From contig JAGBOF010000032.1 of assembly GCA_017633985.1 (NCBI GenBank), positions 1 to 55,597 of the forward strand: a stretch of DNA of 55,597 bases, written 5' to 3'. A program made the translations under genes and the position numbers. Positions within the stretch are counted from its first letter, which is position 1. Every line of letters starts with the position of its first letter. Positions 15,478 to 24,773 of the stretch are shown piece by piece. This stretch comes from Bacteroidales bacterium. Lineage in GTDB: Bacteria; Bacteroidota; Bacteroidia; Bacteroidales; P3. The notes under the pieces are model-generated. The model had not been told where the DNA came from and ran no database searches. It saw nothing but the letters and a program-made list of their open reading frames with translations.

Positions 15478-16269
15478 ATGGTTAAATTAAACAAAGCCAT
15501 TAAACTTTTAACTATTGCTGTAATGATGTTGATTAGTGGTAATACCGGAGCACAAATCAGTGAACCTCAAGAATTTTTAGGAACCACTTTTATTAAATCT
15601 AATTATGAACAAGATGTTCTTGTGGCAAAACGTGACGGAGTACTTTATTTTTATAATAAAGATATGAAGCTTATAAAATCCACAACTATATATTCTTCTT
15701 TTTCGTCAAGTAACGATGATTATATAGAAGTGTATTGTATAGCAAAGAATGTTTTTACAAAAAGCAATAAGTACGAATTTGTAGCATACATTCGTAGTTG
15801 TGGAAATTTTAGAAAGGTTGGAATCTATAATGAGGACGGAGAATGTTTGTATTCATTCGGAGAAGGGACAGCGATCAATTCTGATGGAGAACCTTTCATA
15901 AGTTGTGGTAAATTGATCCTTCCTTTAGTAAAAGCATCTGTATATGATGGAGATTATTTTCAATCGGCAAACGATATTACTTATGTTTTTACACTACAAG
16001 GAGTTTTTAGTTCATCTCTTGACAATATTGTTCAAGGGCAAACTTCCGCAAAACTTTATCCTAATCCAGCAAAGCAATCCGTCACTGTGGAATATAATAT
16101 CCAAGGACAGATGCAACAGATGCGGATAACGGATATTAACGGACGTGTTGTTGCAAACTATTTGCTTGATCCGTCGCAAAAACAAGTTCAAATAGATACT
16201 TCCAATTATAAAAAGGGTGTTTATGTTTACAGTTACGGTAATACCTCGGGTAAATTCATAGTTCAATAG
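15478..16269 (+). CDS. Secreted protein with type IX secretion sorting domain
   Basis: 263 residues. Signal peptide to about residue 26 (ends NTGAQ). The middle resembles strand-rich repeats but I cannot assign a domain. Residues 192-263 are a type A T9SS C-terminal domain: KLYPNPAKQSVTVEY, MRITDINGRVV, then GVYVY and GKFIVQ at the end. Such proteins are exported by Sec and then by the PorLMN/Sov machine, often to the cell surface. This is good evidence that the genome codes a T9SS. Passenger function unknown. Confidence 0.88.
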   Translation: MVKLNKAIKLLTIAVMMLISGNTGAQISEPQEFLGTTFIKSNYEQDVLVAKRDGVLYFYNKDMKLIKSTTIYSSFSSSNDDYIEVYCIAKNVFTKSNKYEFVAYIRSCGNFRKVGIYNEDGECLYSFGEGTAINSDGEPFISCGKLILPLVKASVYDGDYFQSANDITYVFTLQGVFSSSLDNIVQGQTSAKLYPNPAKQSVTVEYNIQGQMQQMRITDINGRVVANYLLDPSQKQVQIDTSNYKKGVYVYSYGNTSGKFIVQ

Positions 16270-16314
16270 CAATGAATACAAATCAGCAGTAGAAATTAGT
16301 GAAGTTAAAAGTTG

Positions 16315-16350
16315 CAGAGACGTGATTTAGTTACGTCTCTGTTTGTATTT
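16315..16350 (+). terminator. Terminator of the T9SS cargo gene
   Basis: Perfect 9-bp stem CAGAGACGT / ACGTCTCTG (16315-16323 / 16333-16341) followed by TTTGTATTT. Confidence 0.85.
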
Positions 16351-16433
16351 ATGTAATGCAGAATACAAATAGACGGAATCTGTGCAACAAACAAATAGAA
16401 ACCTTGCTATAAGATTATATTGAAAATATATTG

Positions 16434-16441
16434 TATTTTTG
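16434..16441 (+). promoter_or_regulatory. Helicase promoter -7 box
   Basis: TATTTTTG followed by CACATTG, 34 bases before the helicase ATG at 16475. Confidence 0.65.
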
Positions 16442-16474
16442 CACATTGTAATTTCAGTATAGAAATCTTCATTT

Positions 16475-17887
16475 ATGCGTTACGGTTTTGCGGATATATT
16501 ATTAAAGCATATAGGGTTTGTGCCGACAAGTGACCAGAACAGATTGATAGGGTTGTTGGAAAAATTCGTATTTGACCCTTTAAGTACTGTATTTATCCTT
16601 AAAGGTTATGCAGGAACGGGAAAGACGACAATGATGAGCGCATTAATAAAATCGCTTCCCGCATTCGGAATAAAAAGTGTGCTGCTTGCTCCGACAGGCA
16701 GGGCTGCAAAGGTGTTGAGTCTTTATTCCGACAAAAACGCTTTCACAATCCACAAACATATCTACTTCACTCACAGGGACGACAACGCATTTACTTTCCG
16801 CTTAAAGGAAAATAAATACAAGGACACGATATTTATCGTTGATGAATCTTCAATGATTGGAATCGGAACCGCCAACGGTTTTATGGAACGCAATCTTTTG
16901 GACGACCTTATGGAATATGTCAGCCACGGAGAGCGCTGCAAACTGATTTTTATCGGAGATACCGCCCAACTTCCGCCTGTTAATGAGGTACTTTCGCCTG
17001 CTTTGGACAGCGATTATATGTCCCGTCATTACAATATCGCACCTGCCGAATACCAGCTCACGGAAGTTGTCCGCCAAGCGTTAGACAGCAACATTTTGAA
17101 GAATGCTTCCAATCTCCGTTACCGAATTGACAAAGAGAATTACGCATTGCCTTTATTTAAATTCCAATCTTCCGAAGATTTTAAAGCAATTTCGGCCGTG
17201 GATTTCGAAGATTATTTGCGTCAAGCCTACAATGAATACGGCGAAGACGAAGTTATCTGCGTCAGTCGCTCCAATAAAGCCGCCAATATCCTCAATAACC
17301 GCATCCGTTACACGATTTTGGACAAGGAGAACCAAATTGACAGCGGCGATAACTTAATGGCGGTGAAGAATAACTATTTTTGGCTGGACGATTATTCCAA
17401 ACAGGGCTTTATTGCTAACGGTGATATACTTAAAATCAAAAGAATTTTGGGCTATGAGGACAAATACGGCTACCATTTCGCAGATATTATTGCTTCGTTC
17501 AATGATTACGAAGACGAGGCGGACGTTGAGATGACCGTTTTGTTAGATACGCTTAATATAGAGAAGGCTTCGTTGGATATGTCGGGCGACGATTCGCTGT
17601 ATTACAAGATTTTTGACGAGTATTATAAAGATTGCGGAAACAAGGTGCAGGCGAAAAAGAACACATTGTCAGATAAATATTTCAATGCCGTACAAGTGAA
17701 GTTTGCCAACTGTCTTACATGCCATAAGGCGCAGGGCGGCGGTTGGAAGGCTGTGTTTGTGTTCCAAAACTACTTTACAGACGATATGCTTACCAAAGAT
17801 TATTTGCGTTGGTTATACACTGCCGTTACCCGAGCCAAAGAAAAACTGTTTCTTGTCAATTTCTCCGAAGATTTTTTCAAGAAATAA
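16475..17887 (+). CDS. RecD/Dda-like superfamily 1 DNA helicase
   Basis: 470 residues. Walker A GYAGTGKTT at 44-52, motif Ia LLAPTGRAAKVLS (70-82), DES Walker B at 123-125, motif III GDTAQLPP at 161-168, and C-terminal motifs TCHKAQGGGWKAVFV and YTAVTRAKEKLFLVNF. This is the short RecD-like helicase common in Bacteroidota, a 5'-3' ATP-driven unwinding enzyme by family. It has no RecB/RecC partner nearby. A decayed copy of its last ~90 bases sits at 20806-20898. Confidence 0.88.
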   Translation: MRYGFADILLKHIGFVPTSDQNRLIGLLEKFVFDPLSTVFILKGYAGTGKTTMMSALIKSLPAFGIKSVLLAPTGRAAKVLSLYSDKNAFTIHKHIYFTHRDDNAFTFRLKENKYKDTIFIVDESSMIGIGTANGFMERNLLDDLMEYVSHGERCKLIFIGDTAQLPPVNEVLSPALDSDYMSRHYNIAPAEYQLTEVVRQALDSNILKNASNLRYRIDKENYALPLFKFQSSEDFKAISAVDFEDYLRQAYNEYGEDEVICVSRSNKAANILNNRIRYTILDKENQIDSGDNLMAVKNNYFWLDDYSKQGFIANGDILKIKRILGYEDKYGYHFADIIASFNDYEDEADVEMTVLLDTLNIEKASLDMSGDDSLYYKIFDEYYKDCGNKVQAKKNTLSDKYFNAVQVKFANCLTCHKAQGGGWKAVFVFQNYFTDDMLTKDYLRWLYTAVTRAKEKLFLVNFSEDFFKK

Positions 17888-17954
17888 GGCGGCATAGCTG
17901 CGATTGATAATTGCTGAATTGTACATAAGCGTTGCCCCGATGCTTATCATTTTT

Positions 17955-18058
17955 GCCCCATCGCACGTTAATTTGAAAAAAAGGGTTTTTTCTTATCAAA
18001 AAAACAGTTTTTTTAGTACAAAAAAAGGGTTTTTTTCAGATTCTTTCCGCACGGGGCA
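17955..18058. repeat. Three-slot palindromic repeat element, copy 2
   Basis: Slots on the plus strand are GGG, CAG, GGG between A and T runs, spaced by CTTATC and AGTAC. Outer arms GCCCCATCGCACGTTAATTTG and CGCACGGGGC are degraded inverted repeats. Lies 70 bases after the helicase stop. Confidence 0.85.
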
Positions 18059-18236
18059 AAACCAAGAAACGGGAGGGTACAATTAGATTGCAAAACGGCA
18101 AAAATCATATCGGGTTTGATAGCCGTAGGATGAGAAGATGCGGCGGTATTTTGTAATAAACAAACCAAAAAATCCGTCTTTACGGCAATAATATTCAGAC
18201 TTAACAATATGTCATTACTATCTCAAAAAACTTTCG
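18059..18236. other. Gene-free spacer before structured RNA copy 3
   Basis: No gene, hairpin or promoter stands out until the TATTTTTG box at 18237. The flank just after the repeat element carries degenerate GC-rich units like those around copies 3 and 4. Confidence 0.4.
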
Positions 18237-18244
18237 TATTTTTG
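18237..18244 (+). promoter_or_regulatory. Promoter -7 box of structured RNA copy 3
   Basis: TATTTTTG followed by CAAGTG; the RNA structure begins within ten bases. Confidence 0.65.
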
Positions 18245-18249
18245 CAAGT

Positions 18250-18466
18250 GCTTATCGGCGGATAAGTGATAGCGGTCGTTTATAGGCTGTTATCTTGCTT
18301 GAAATATGGAAGCGTTATGCTTATTATAGCTTGTCATCAAAAGCGTGAGAAACTTTGAATAAACAAGATTAGCATGGTGGTTCTGTCATTGCCAGCCTTG
18401 GCGTGATTTCCATTAGGGTTATATCTTTTTATTCGGGTTATTATCATTCTCACGCACCTTGATGAG
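18250..18466 (+). ncRNA. Recurrent structured RNA, copy 3
   Basis: 5' hairpin CTTATC / GATAAG; hairpin AAGC-GTTAT-GCTT (18310-18322), the same as in copy 2; stem A TCATCAA / TTGATGA (18334-18340 / 18459-18465); loop AA (18341-18342) against ACC (18456-18458); stem B GCGTGAGAA / TTCTCACGC (18343-18351 / 18447-18455); ACTTT; stem C GAATAAA / TTTATTC (18357-18363 / 18428-18434); core TTGGCGTG (18399-18406) and ATTAG shared with copy 2. Stems differ in sequence but not in order from the other copies. The next gene starts 128 bases later. Confidence 0.75.
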
Positions 18467-18592
18467 GGATATAACAGAAAGTTATTAATATGTATTAGTG
18501 GTTTCACGCTTTCTTGTTAGTGATTAATTAAAAAAGGTGTGCAACAAGGGCGCACTTTCCTTAAGAAACCGCAAGGAAACAAATGTAAGACA

Positions 18593-19177
18593 ATGAAAAA
18601 ATTACGATTCTTGTCAGTTATTGCAGTGTTGATGTTCTGCAATTGTAACATTTTCGCACAAAAAGAACATCTTAAGTTTTCCGGTATTGAGATTGACGGA
18701 AGCATTACCCGGTTCCAATCCAAGCTTATATCAAAAGGGTATGTATCGTACACAGACTTGAACAGTAAATTGCCTGCCGGGTCCCGTGCTTTCAAAGGAA
18801 CATTTGTGAATAATAAAGTGCTTGCTTGTGTTTATTATGATGAAAGCAGTAAGAACGTGTACAAAGTAAAGGTTGTTGTAGAGGATTTATCAGAAGATAT
18901 GGCAAAACAAAAGTTAAACGAATTTAGAAAATTGTTTAACCAGAAATATGAGGCTTATTTTATTGAGGATAAAGATTCTTTTATTTTAGTACCAATGAGA
19001 GATGTCAATCTTTCAGATGATGTAGACAAATGGAAAAATTCTTTGGGAGAAATAGATGTCTATATAAGAAAAAATGAATCTTTGTATAATTATCCATATC
19101 ATTATAGTCTGCATGTAGATTACACAGACCAAATAAACTCGGAGAAACACGAAAATTCGGTTATAGAAGATTTGTAA
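18593..19177 (+). CDS. Small secreted protein of unknown function
   Basis: 194 residues from ATG 18593 (MKKLRFLSVIAVLMF). The signal peptide ends near FAQ. The mature part begins HLKFSGIEIDGSITRFQSKLISKG, a pattern I associate with a Bacteroidales-restricted family of small periplasmic proteins of unknown role. The frame is open 18 codons upstream but that part lacks a secretory start. Preceded by structured RNA copy 3 and a short hairpin region (18534-18560). Confidence 0.65.
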   Translation: MKKLRFLSVIAVLMFCNCNIFAQKEHLKFSGIEIDGSITRFQSKLISKGYVSYTDLNSKLPAGSRAFKGTFVNNKVLACVYYDESSKNVYKVKVVVEDLSEDMAKQKLNEFRKLFNQKYEAYFIEDKDSFILVPMRDVNLSDDVDKWKNSLGEIDVYIRKNESLYNYPYHYSLHVDYTDQINSEKHENSVIEDL

Positions 19178-19209
19178 AAGGTAATAGTTTTCTTTGTTTT
19201 ACGTATAGT

Positions 19210-20064
19210 ATGAACAGTGTAATGTATCTAATATTTGCAGCTTTAGTTGTAGTATTTGTTATCTTTGTAGCAGGAGGTAATAAGCGGAGATCAAACAAGA
19301 AGATTGACAAGCAGAAGCAACCGCATAATAAAGCAACAACATACAGCAATAACAACACTACGGAGAGTTATAACAATTCTTACGGTGATGCTGTGGGAAT
19401 TAAAGGTATGCAGGGCGAAGATAATATAAGGACAAAACTGTCAGCATTGCCGCAGGATTATGTTGTGTATAATGATGTCTATATTAAAGTTAATGAACGT
19501 TCGGTTCAGATTGACCATGTCGTGATTTCCGCTTACGGTATCTTTGTTATAGAGACCAAGAACTATACGGGTAATATTTACGGTACCGATGATGCCGAAT
19601 ATTGGAGTAAGTACATTCATAACAATGAGTATAAGTTCCGCAATCCTTTGAAGCAAAATTACTATCATCTGAAGTCTTTGCAGGAAATACTTGCTTTGCC
19701 GCGAAACTTATTCGTTCCGATAGTTGTTTTTGCGGATAAGGCAGATATAAAATGCGAAACACGGGAATTTGTTATATACGCCAAGCAATTAAAAAGCACA
19801 ATATACGGATTCAAAACCCCGATAATGACAACGGAGGCGGTAAATTACGCAATAAACAGACTGAATGCGTCCTTGATATTGGATAAAGACAGAGAGAAAC
19901 GGCATGCTAATTCAATTAACCAATATATAAAGGAAAAGAATGAACTGATCAATCAAGGTATATGCCCGAGATGTAAAGCAAAGTTAGTTGAAAGAAACGG
20001 GAAATACGGAAAGTTTTTAGGCTGTTCTAATTATCCGCTTTGTACATTTACAAAAGAATTATAA
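19210..20064 (+). CDS. NERD-domain membrane protein with C-terminal topoisomerase-type zinc ribbon
   Basis: 284 residues. An N-terminal membrane helix (about 4-22), a basic Asn/Lys linker, a NERD nuclease-related domain (about 65-180; QIDHVVISAYGIFVIETKNYTG contains the conserved D and ExK-like residues) and a four-Cys zinc ribbon at the end (CPRC...LGCSNYPLC). NERD plus this ribbon suggests a DNA- or RNA-handling enzyme tethered to the membrane. Function unproven for the family. Probably in one transcript with 20084-20728. Confidence 0.85.
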   Translation: MNSVMYLIFAALVVVFVIFVAGGNKRRSNKKIDKQKQPHNKATTYSNNNTTESYNNSYGDAVGIKGMQGEDNIRTKLSALPQDYVVYNDVYIKVNERSVQIDHVVISAYGIFVIETKNYTGNIYGTDDAEYWSKYIHNNEYKFRNPLKQNYYHLKSLQEILALPRNLFVPIVVFADKADIKCETREFVIYAKQLKSTIYGFKTPIMTTEAVNYAINRLNASLILDKDREKRHANSINQYIKEKNELINQGICPRCKAKLVERNGKYGKFLGCSNYPLCTFTKEL

Positions 20065-20083
20065 ACAAAAAAACATAAGAGCA

Positions 20084-20728
20084 ATGAAGAAAATAGTTTT
20101 ATTAGTTGCTGCAGCTTTAATGTTATCTGCGTGCAGCAAATCACCGGAAGAAAAAGCAAATGTCTTAATTAAAGAACATTTACAGAAAACTTTGTATCAC
20201 CCGGATAAATATGACCCTGCGGAGACGGTTATTGACAGTGCTTTTTCTCCTGCAGATGATCCTGAATTTCATCAGAAGCTTTTTGACGCATATAAGCTTT
20301 CTGTGCAAATCTCTGAAATAGAAGATCAAATTAAGAAAGCAAAGGCTACTATGTCAATTTATCAGAATAACCCATTCGGAGATGGATATATACGTAATCA
20401 GTATGATCAGGCAAAGGAAGAATATGAATCATTACTTGCGCAACAGGAGAAGTTGCAGGAAAAAGGCGCAAAGATGAAAGCAGAGTTTGATTCAATGGGT
20501 AAGAAATTCAAAAAAGAAGGCAAGAAATTTATAGGATTTAAGGCAAGTCACAAATTTCGTTGCCAAAATAACGCAGGGCAAACTCTTTTTGGCAATTACT
20601 ACTATCTTTTTGATAAAGACATAACACAAATTCTGGAATCATTGGACATTGACGGCGATGAATACAAGACTCTTCAGATGATGTTTGATCAAATTCATGA
20701 GATGGCAGAAAGCGAGGTAGAACAATAA
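20084..20728 (+). CDS. Lipoprotein with coiled coil, unknown function
   Basis: 214 residues. Lipobox LSAC (Cys17). Residues 20-60 (SPEEKANVLIKEHLQKTLYHPDKYDP) resemble a small family found in many Bacteroidales as lone lipoproteins. A heptad-rich stretch lies at about 75-150. Starts 20 bases after the NERD gene. Confidence 0.7.
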   Translation: MKKIVLLVAAALMLSACSKSPEEKANVLIKEHLQKTLYHPDKYDPAETVIDSAFSPADDPEFHQKLFDAYKLSVQISEIEDQIKKAKATMSIYQNNPFGDGYIRNQYDQAKEEYESLLAQQEKLQEKGAKMKAEFDSMGKKFKKEGKKFIGFKASHKFRCQNNAGQTLFGNYYYLFDKDITQILESLDIDGDEYKTLQMMFDQIHEMAESEVEQ

Positions 20729-20777
20729 GTTTCTATCTGCGATGGAATAGATGCATTGTATTTATTCCAAAAAATAG

Positions 20778-20824
20778 TAAAAGCCACAAGCAAAATAGTC
20801 ATTATAAAGATTATTTGCTTGTGG
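20778..20824 (+). terminator. Hairpin after the lipoprotein gene
   Basis: CCACAAGCAAA pairs with TTTGCTTGTGG across an AT-rich loop, followed by TTATAT. The right arm lies inside the helicase-derived fragment at 20806-20898. Confidence 0.6.
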
Positions 20825-20898
20825 TTATATCTTACTGCCGTATTGCCAAATGAAAGAAGATTCTTAAACCTTTCTCCGAAGAATTTTTCAAGAAATAA
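20806..20898 (+). pseudogene. Decayed copy of the 3' end of the RecD-like helicase gene
   Basis: Bases 20806-20898 align with 17798-17887: shared blocks AAAGATTATTTGC, GGTTATA, ACTGCCGT and TTTCTCCGAAGA with TTTTTCAAGAAATAA at the end, with small gaps. It is a fragment left by duplication or recombination; the small ORF read across it in another frame is not a gene. Confidence 0.75.
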
Positions 20899-20967
20899 AA
20901 AATCGCCGAAATCCGCAATAATTTTGCGACAATTTCCTTAATAAAAAATCGCCGAAATCCGCAATAA
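20894..20967 (+). repeat. Two 28-base direct repeats
   Basis: Bases 20894-20921 and 20940-20967 are the same (they contain TCGCCGAAATCCGC), separated by 18 bases. They directly follow the helicase fragment and precede the promoter at 21016. Confidence 0.8.
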
Positions 20968-21015
20968 ATTTACGCTTTTTCCCGCAATTTGTTTGGTAAG
21001 TTCAATAATTTCAAG

Positions 21016-21023
21016 TAATTTTG
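21016..21023 (+). promoter_or_regulatory. Promoter -7 box of the DUF4143 ATPase gene
   Basis: TAATTTTG followed by CAATCTG, 21 bases before the ATG at 21045. It rules out the upstream TTG at 21021 as the start. Confidence 0.65.
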
Positions 21024-21044
21024 CAATCTGAAAATGTCAAGAGT

Positions 21045-22313
21045 ATGGAAGAGCAAAATTATATATACAGAATAGGCGACAGATTGTTAGAAGAACATAT
21101 GGAATCCTCAGGTGCCGTGCTTATTGAGGGTGCTAAATGGTGCGGAAAGACAAGTACAGGCAAGCATTTGGCAAAAAGTATTCTTTATATGCAAGACCCT
21201 GACGAGTTTCAGGCAAATATGCGAATTGCGGAGTCAAAACCGTCATTGCTTTTGCGGGGAGAAAATCCCAGATTGATAGATGAATGGCAGATGGCACCTG
21301 TTCTTTGGGATGCAGTCAGATTTGAAGTGGATAAACGCGGCGGAAAATTCGGACAGTTTATACTTACGGGTTCTGCAGTCCCGAAAGACAACAAAACAAT
21401 GCACACGGGAACGGGCAGAATATCAAGGATGTTACTGCGACCTATGACTTTGTTTGAATCAAAAGAATCTAACGGCGATGTTTCTTTGAAATCATTGTTT
21501 GACGGTAACACCGAAATAGAATCTTTCAGCACCTTGACAATAGAAGATATAGCACACGTGATTTGCAGAGGTGGTTGGCCGGCAGCAGTTGTACAGAAGG
21601 CGAAAAATTATAAGGTTGCGGAAAATTATGTTGAGGCTGTAATCAATATGGATGTACATAGGGTGGACGGCGTTGAGAAAAATCCGCAACGGGTACGTAT
21701 GTTGATGAAATCATTGTCACGCAATATTTCAACCCTTGCCACATTAAAAACCATTCAAGAAGATATTCAAGCCAACGATATTGCTATTTCAGAAAACACT
21801 TTAAACTCTTATTTGAATGCATTGCGGAGAATTTTTGTTGTAGAGGACATTCCTGCGTGGCAACCCTCACTTCGCTCCAAGACTGCGATAAGAACTTCGG
21901 CTAAAAGGCAGTTTGTGGATCCTTCGATTGCAACTGCCGTTTTGAAGGCCAAACCTGACGGGCTTTTAAAGGACTTTGAATTGTTCGGATTCTTGTTTGA
22001 AAGCCTTTGCACGCGAGATATACGCGTTTATTCGCAGGCTAACGACGGCGAAGTCTTGCATTACAGGGACAAAAACGGACTTGAAAGCGACCTGATTATA
22101 AGATTGAATGACGGAAGATGGGCTGCGATAGAAGTAAAGATGGGAAATAAGCAAGTGGAGCAAGCATCCAAGAACCTAATTAAGCTGAAAAGCAAAGTGG
22201 ATACCGACAAAATCGGCGAGCCTTCATTCCTTATGGTGATAACTGCAGGACAGTATGCATACAAAGATAAAAACGGTGTATTGATTTGCCCGATAGGTTG
22301 CTTAAAAGATTAA
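21045..22313 (+). CDS. AAA_14/DUF4143 family ATPase
   Basis: 422 residues. Walker A GAKWCGKTS near residue 30, Walker B region LIDEWQ, sensor FILTGSAVP, then the DUF4143 domain whose end (YRDKNGLESDLIIRLNDG followed by AAIEVKMG) carries a D...ExK arrangement like PD-(D/E)XK nucleases. The family is common in mobile and variable regions of bacteria and archaea; cellular role unknown. Own promoter. Confidence 0.85.
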   Translation: MEEQNYIYRIGDRLLEEHMESSGAVLIEGAKWCGKTSTGKHLAKSILYMQDPDEFQANMRIAESKPSLLLRGENPRLIDEWQMAPVLWDAVRFEVDKRGGKFGQFILTGSAVPKDNKTMHTGTGRISRMLLRPMTLFESKESNGDVSLKSLFDGNTEIESFSTLTIEDIAHVICRGGWPAAVVQKAKNYKVAENYVEAVINMDVHRVDGVEKNPQRVRMLMKSLSRNISTLATLKTIQEDIQANDIAISENTLNSYLNALRRIFVVEDIPAWQPSLRSKTAIRTSAKRQFVDPSIATAVLKAKPDGLLKDFELFGFLFESLCTRDIRVYSQANDGEVLHYRDKNGLESDLIIRLNDGRWAAIEVKMGNKQVEQASKNLIKLKSKVDTDKIGEPSFLMVITAGQYAYKDKNGVLICPIGCLKD

Positions 22314-22352
22314 GAGATTACAGTAAGTATATAATGTAATATTTTCCATCTC

Positions 22353-23276
22353 CTATTTATTGATATACTTCTTAATTATAGGAACTAAAAGTAAGGTTCT
22401 TTTGTCTGCACCTTGTTTGCCGAGATGGTAAGGAGTATTATAGTTCAGACTGTCTGGAAAAGCAAATACTTCAGACGGACATTCTTGCTTAAGATTATAT
22501 TTCTTGTAGGTTTCTTCTACTCGCTTGACATTTTCTTGTAGAGTTGCAAAAGATGTTTTTGCAATTACAGGTGGCACTATTATAACTTTGGCACCTTTTT
22601 CTTCTGTTTGTTTAATTTTACTGCTTAAATAGTTAAAATATTTTTCGGAGAAATCATCCTCATTAAACGGTTTATAGTGCCTAAAGTCGGTTTTGGGTTT
22701 ATCCCAATGAGCAACAATATCTCCGTTTTTGTTAAATGACGAAAGGGCATAAGCACTCCATTTAGTATTTTTGTGCAATAGTATATGTTTGTAATAATCC
22801 TTCTTGAGAGTTAGTACAGAAGGGATATTACTGAATACGTTTTTCCATTGTAATATATTAAAACTCTTTCCGAGGTAAGGATATAGGAAAAATAATTGTG
22901 ATAATGCTTCTTCTCCGTCCCAAGAACCGTAGGGCTGATGATATTCAGGAGCAAGAACTACTATATCTCCTTGTTTGGCATACTTACAAAATTCATCCAT
23001 CATAGCTTTCATGCCGATACCTGCATGAATGGAGGTGTTTATTACCTGCATTTTTAAACTGTCTTCCAGTAAAAGTGAGTTTATACCGAAAGTGACATTA
23101 CTGCCTCCTATAAATATTACGGCATTATCTCTGTCAGGATTTTTTACTGCATCAACTTTCTTTTCCCAAGCAAGAAAATATGCATCGGGATTACCCTTTA
23201 AAACGAATAAAATTACACTTGATACGGCAATTATCACTATTGCCAATATTGAGAACTTAATTAGAAACTTTTTCAT
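22353..23276 (-). CDS. SGNH/AlgX-like membrane-anchored partner of an MBOAT acyltransferase
   Basis: 307 residues from ATG 23276; the codon before it is GTG and is not preferred. One N-terminal membrane anchor, then FIGGSNVTFGINS, the Gly-Ser-Asn block of the SGNH-like proteins that travel with MBOAT genes. It follows the MBOAT gene by 12 bases. By analogy with DltD, PatB and AlgX it would pass or remove acyl groups on an extracytoplasmic glycan. The catalytic Asp/His pair was not confirmed. Confidence 0.75.
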   Translation of the reverse strand: MKKFLIKFSILAIVIIAVSSVILFVLKGNPDAYFLAWEKKVDAVKNPDRDNAVIFIGGSNVTFGINSLLLEDSLKMQVINTSIHAGIGMKAMMDEFCKYAKQGDIVVLAPEYHQPYGSWDGEEALSQLFFLYPYLGKSFNILQWKNVFSNIPSVLTLKKDYYKHILLHKNTKWSAYALSSFNKNGDIVAHWDKPKTDFRHYKPFNEDDFSEKYFNYLSSKIKQTEEKGAKVIIVPPVIAKTSFATLQENVKRVEETYKKYNLKQECPSEVFAFPDSLNYNTPYHLGKQGADKRTLLLVPIIKKYINK

Positions 23277-23288
23277 CACAATAATTAT

Positions 23289-24707
23289 TTAGAATTGAAA
23301 GTAAATAAACTGTCCACCGTTATAAACACCGTACAATAATATATAAAATACTAATGCAATGTATGAAATGTATCTTACAATGCAGTATTTTGAATGCATA
23401 AAATTAAATTTCAGGCTGTATTCATCTTTAATGTCTTTGGCAATAAGTATGAATAATGACATAAAGCTAAATACCATTAAGGATCTGTTGTTGATAAATA
23501 TTCCGCTATGTTCCGTGAAGATTTTACTTATAATATTAAAGGCGTCATCTACGGTGTTGGCACGGAAGAATATCCATCCGAAGCAGGCGATTAGAAATAC
23601 TACGGCGATGCTTATAAGTTTTGCTATCGGTTTGTTTTGTTTCATCTTTCCGAAATAATGTCTGTACAGATTGTCAAGGCAGATAAATACACCGTGCCAC
23701 AGTCCCCAAAGAACAAATGTCCAATTCGCACCATGCCAGATACCACTTACCAAAAACGTTATCATCAAATTTGTCAAGTGTCTTGCGTATCGTACCCTGT
23801 TTCCGCCTAATGGTATGTACACATAGTCCATAAACCACGTTGAAAGGGAGATATGCCACCGTTTCCAGAACTCTTTGATGCTTAAAGCCAAATACGGTCT
23901 GTGAAAATTCTCCATTAGGTTAAACCCCATCACTTTTGCCGCTCCTCTTGCTATAAGCGAATAACCTCCGAAGTCACAATAAATTTGGAAAGTGAAGAAT
24001 ACCGTCGCTAAGATAAGGGAATTTCCGTTGTGTTGGGCGACATTGTTATACACTGCATCAACATATTCTGCTAATCGGTCTGCTACGCACAGTTTCATAA
24101 AATATCCCCACAACATCATCTTACATCCTTCCACTGCGTTGTCATAATTGAATGGGTGTTCTTCGTGAAACTGCGGTAAAAGGTTTTTTGCACGTTCTAT
24201 AGGACCGGCTACCAGCTGCGGAAAGAAACTTACAAACAGTGCGTAGGTAAAGAAATTCTTTTCCGCCTTAATCGTGCCTCTATAAACGTCTATTGAATAA
24301 CCCAATGCTTGGAATGTGTAGAACGATATGCCGACAGGAAGCAATATATCCAAATTTGGCACCGTCCATCTTACGCCTAATAGTTCCAAGACGTTAAATA
24401 AGCTTTCGTTTATGAAGTTAAAATATTTGAAAACGAAGAGAATGGCAAGGTTTATTACAAGTGAAGTAACCAAGAATGCTTTTTGCTTTCGTTTGTTGCC
24501 TTGATACTTTTCTACAAATAGACCGCAGCCGTATGTTATAGCCGTTGATGTCAGTATAAGCACTGCATACACAGGCTTCCAGTTCATATAGAAATAGTAA
24601 GAGGCAAGAAGCAAAAAGATATTCTGATATTTCGCCCGTCTAAGAGCATAAAAGATTATGCAGACGGAAGGAAAGAATAATAAAAACTCAAAACTATTGA
24701 ACAACAT
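23289..24707 (-). CDS. MBOAT family O-acyltransferase (AlgI/DltB-like)
   Basis: 472 residues with about ten membrane helices. The family pattern is clear: PVGISFYTFQALGYSIDVYRG, FVSFFPQLVAGPIERA, FWKRWHISLSTWFMDYVYIPLGGNR and the active His in SGIWHGANWTFVLWG. It moves acyl groups across the inner membrane for O-acetylation of a surface or wall polymer. First gene of a two-gene minus-strand operon with a leader of about 230 bases. Confidence 0.93.
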   Translation of the reverse strand: MLFNSFEFLLFFPSVCIIFYALRRAKYQNIFLLLASYYFYMNWKPVYAVLILTSTAITYGCGLFVEKYQGNKRKQKAFLVTSLVINLAILFVFKYFNFINESLFNVLELLGVRWTVPNLDILLPVGISFYTFQALGYSIDVYRGTIKAEKNFFTYALFVSFFPQLVAGPIERAKNLLPQFHEEHPFNYDNAVEGCKMMLWGYFMKLCVADRLAEYVDAVYNNVAQHNGNSLILATVFFTFQIYCDFGGYSLIARGAAKVMGFNLMENFHRPYLALSIKEFWKRWHISLSTWFMDYVYIPLGGNRVRYARHLTNLMITFLVSGIWHGANWTFVLWGLWHGVFICLDNLYRHYFGKMKQNKPIAKLISIAVVFLIACFGWIFFRANTVDDAFNIISKIFTEHSGIFINNRSLMVFSFMSLFILIAKDIKDEYSLKFNFMHSKYCIVRYISYIALVFYILLYGVYNGGQFIYFQF

Positions 24708-24737
24708 GGCACTTTGAGTTTTTTAATTATACAAAAA

Positions 24738-24773
24738 ACATTGCAGACAAGTCTTGTTGCTTATCTGCAATGT
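24738..24773 (-). promoter_or_regulatory. Attenuator-like hairpin in the MBOAT operon leader
   Basis: On the minus strand a 14-bp stem with one G-U wobble (24760-24773 / 24738-24751) is followed by TTTTTTG and lies 30 bases before the MBOAT start. It has the form of an intrinsic terminator inside the leader. On the plus strand the wobble becomes a mismatch, so the minus-strand RNA fits better. Confidence 0.65.

Noticed and set aside
20756-20941. A 61-codon ORF after the lipoprotein gene
   Set aside because: It reads across a decayed helicase fragment in a frame that was never coding, and a terminator hairpin.
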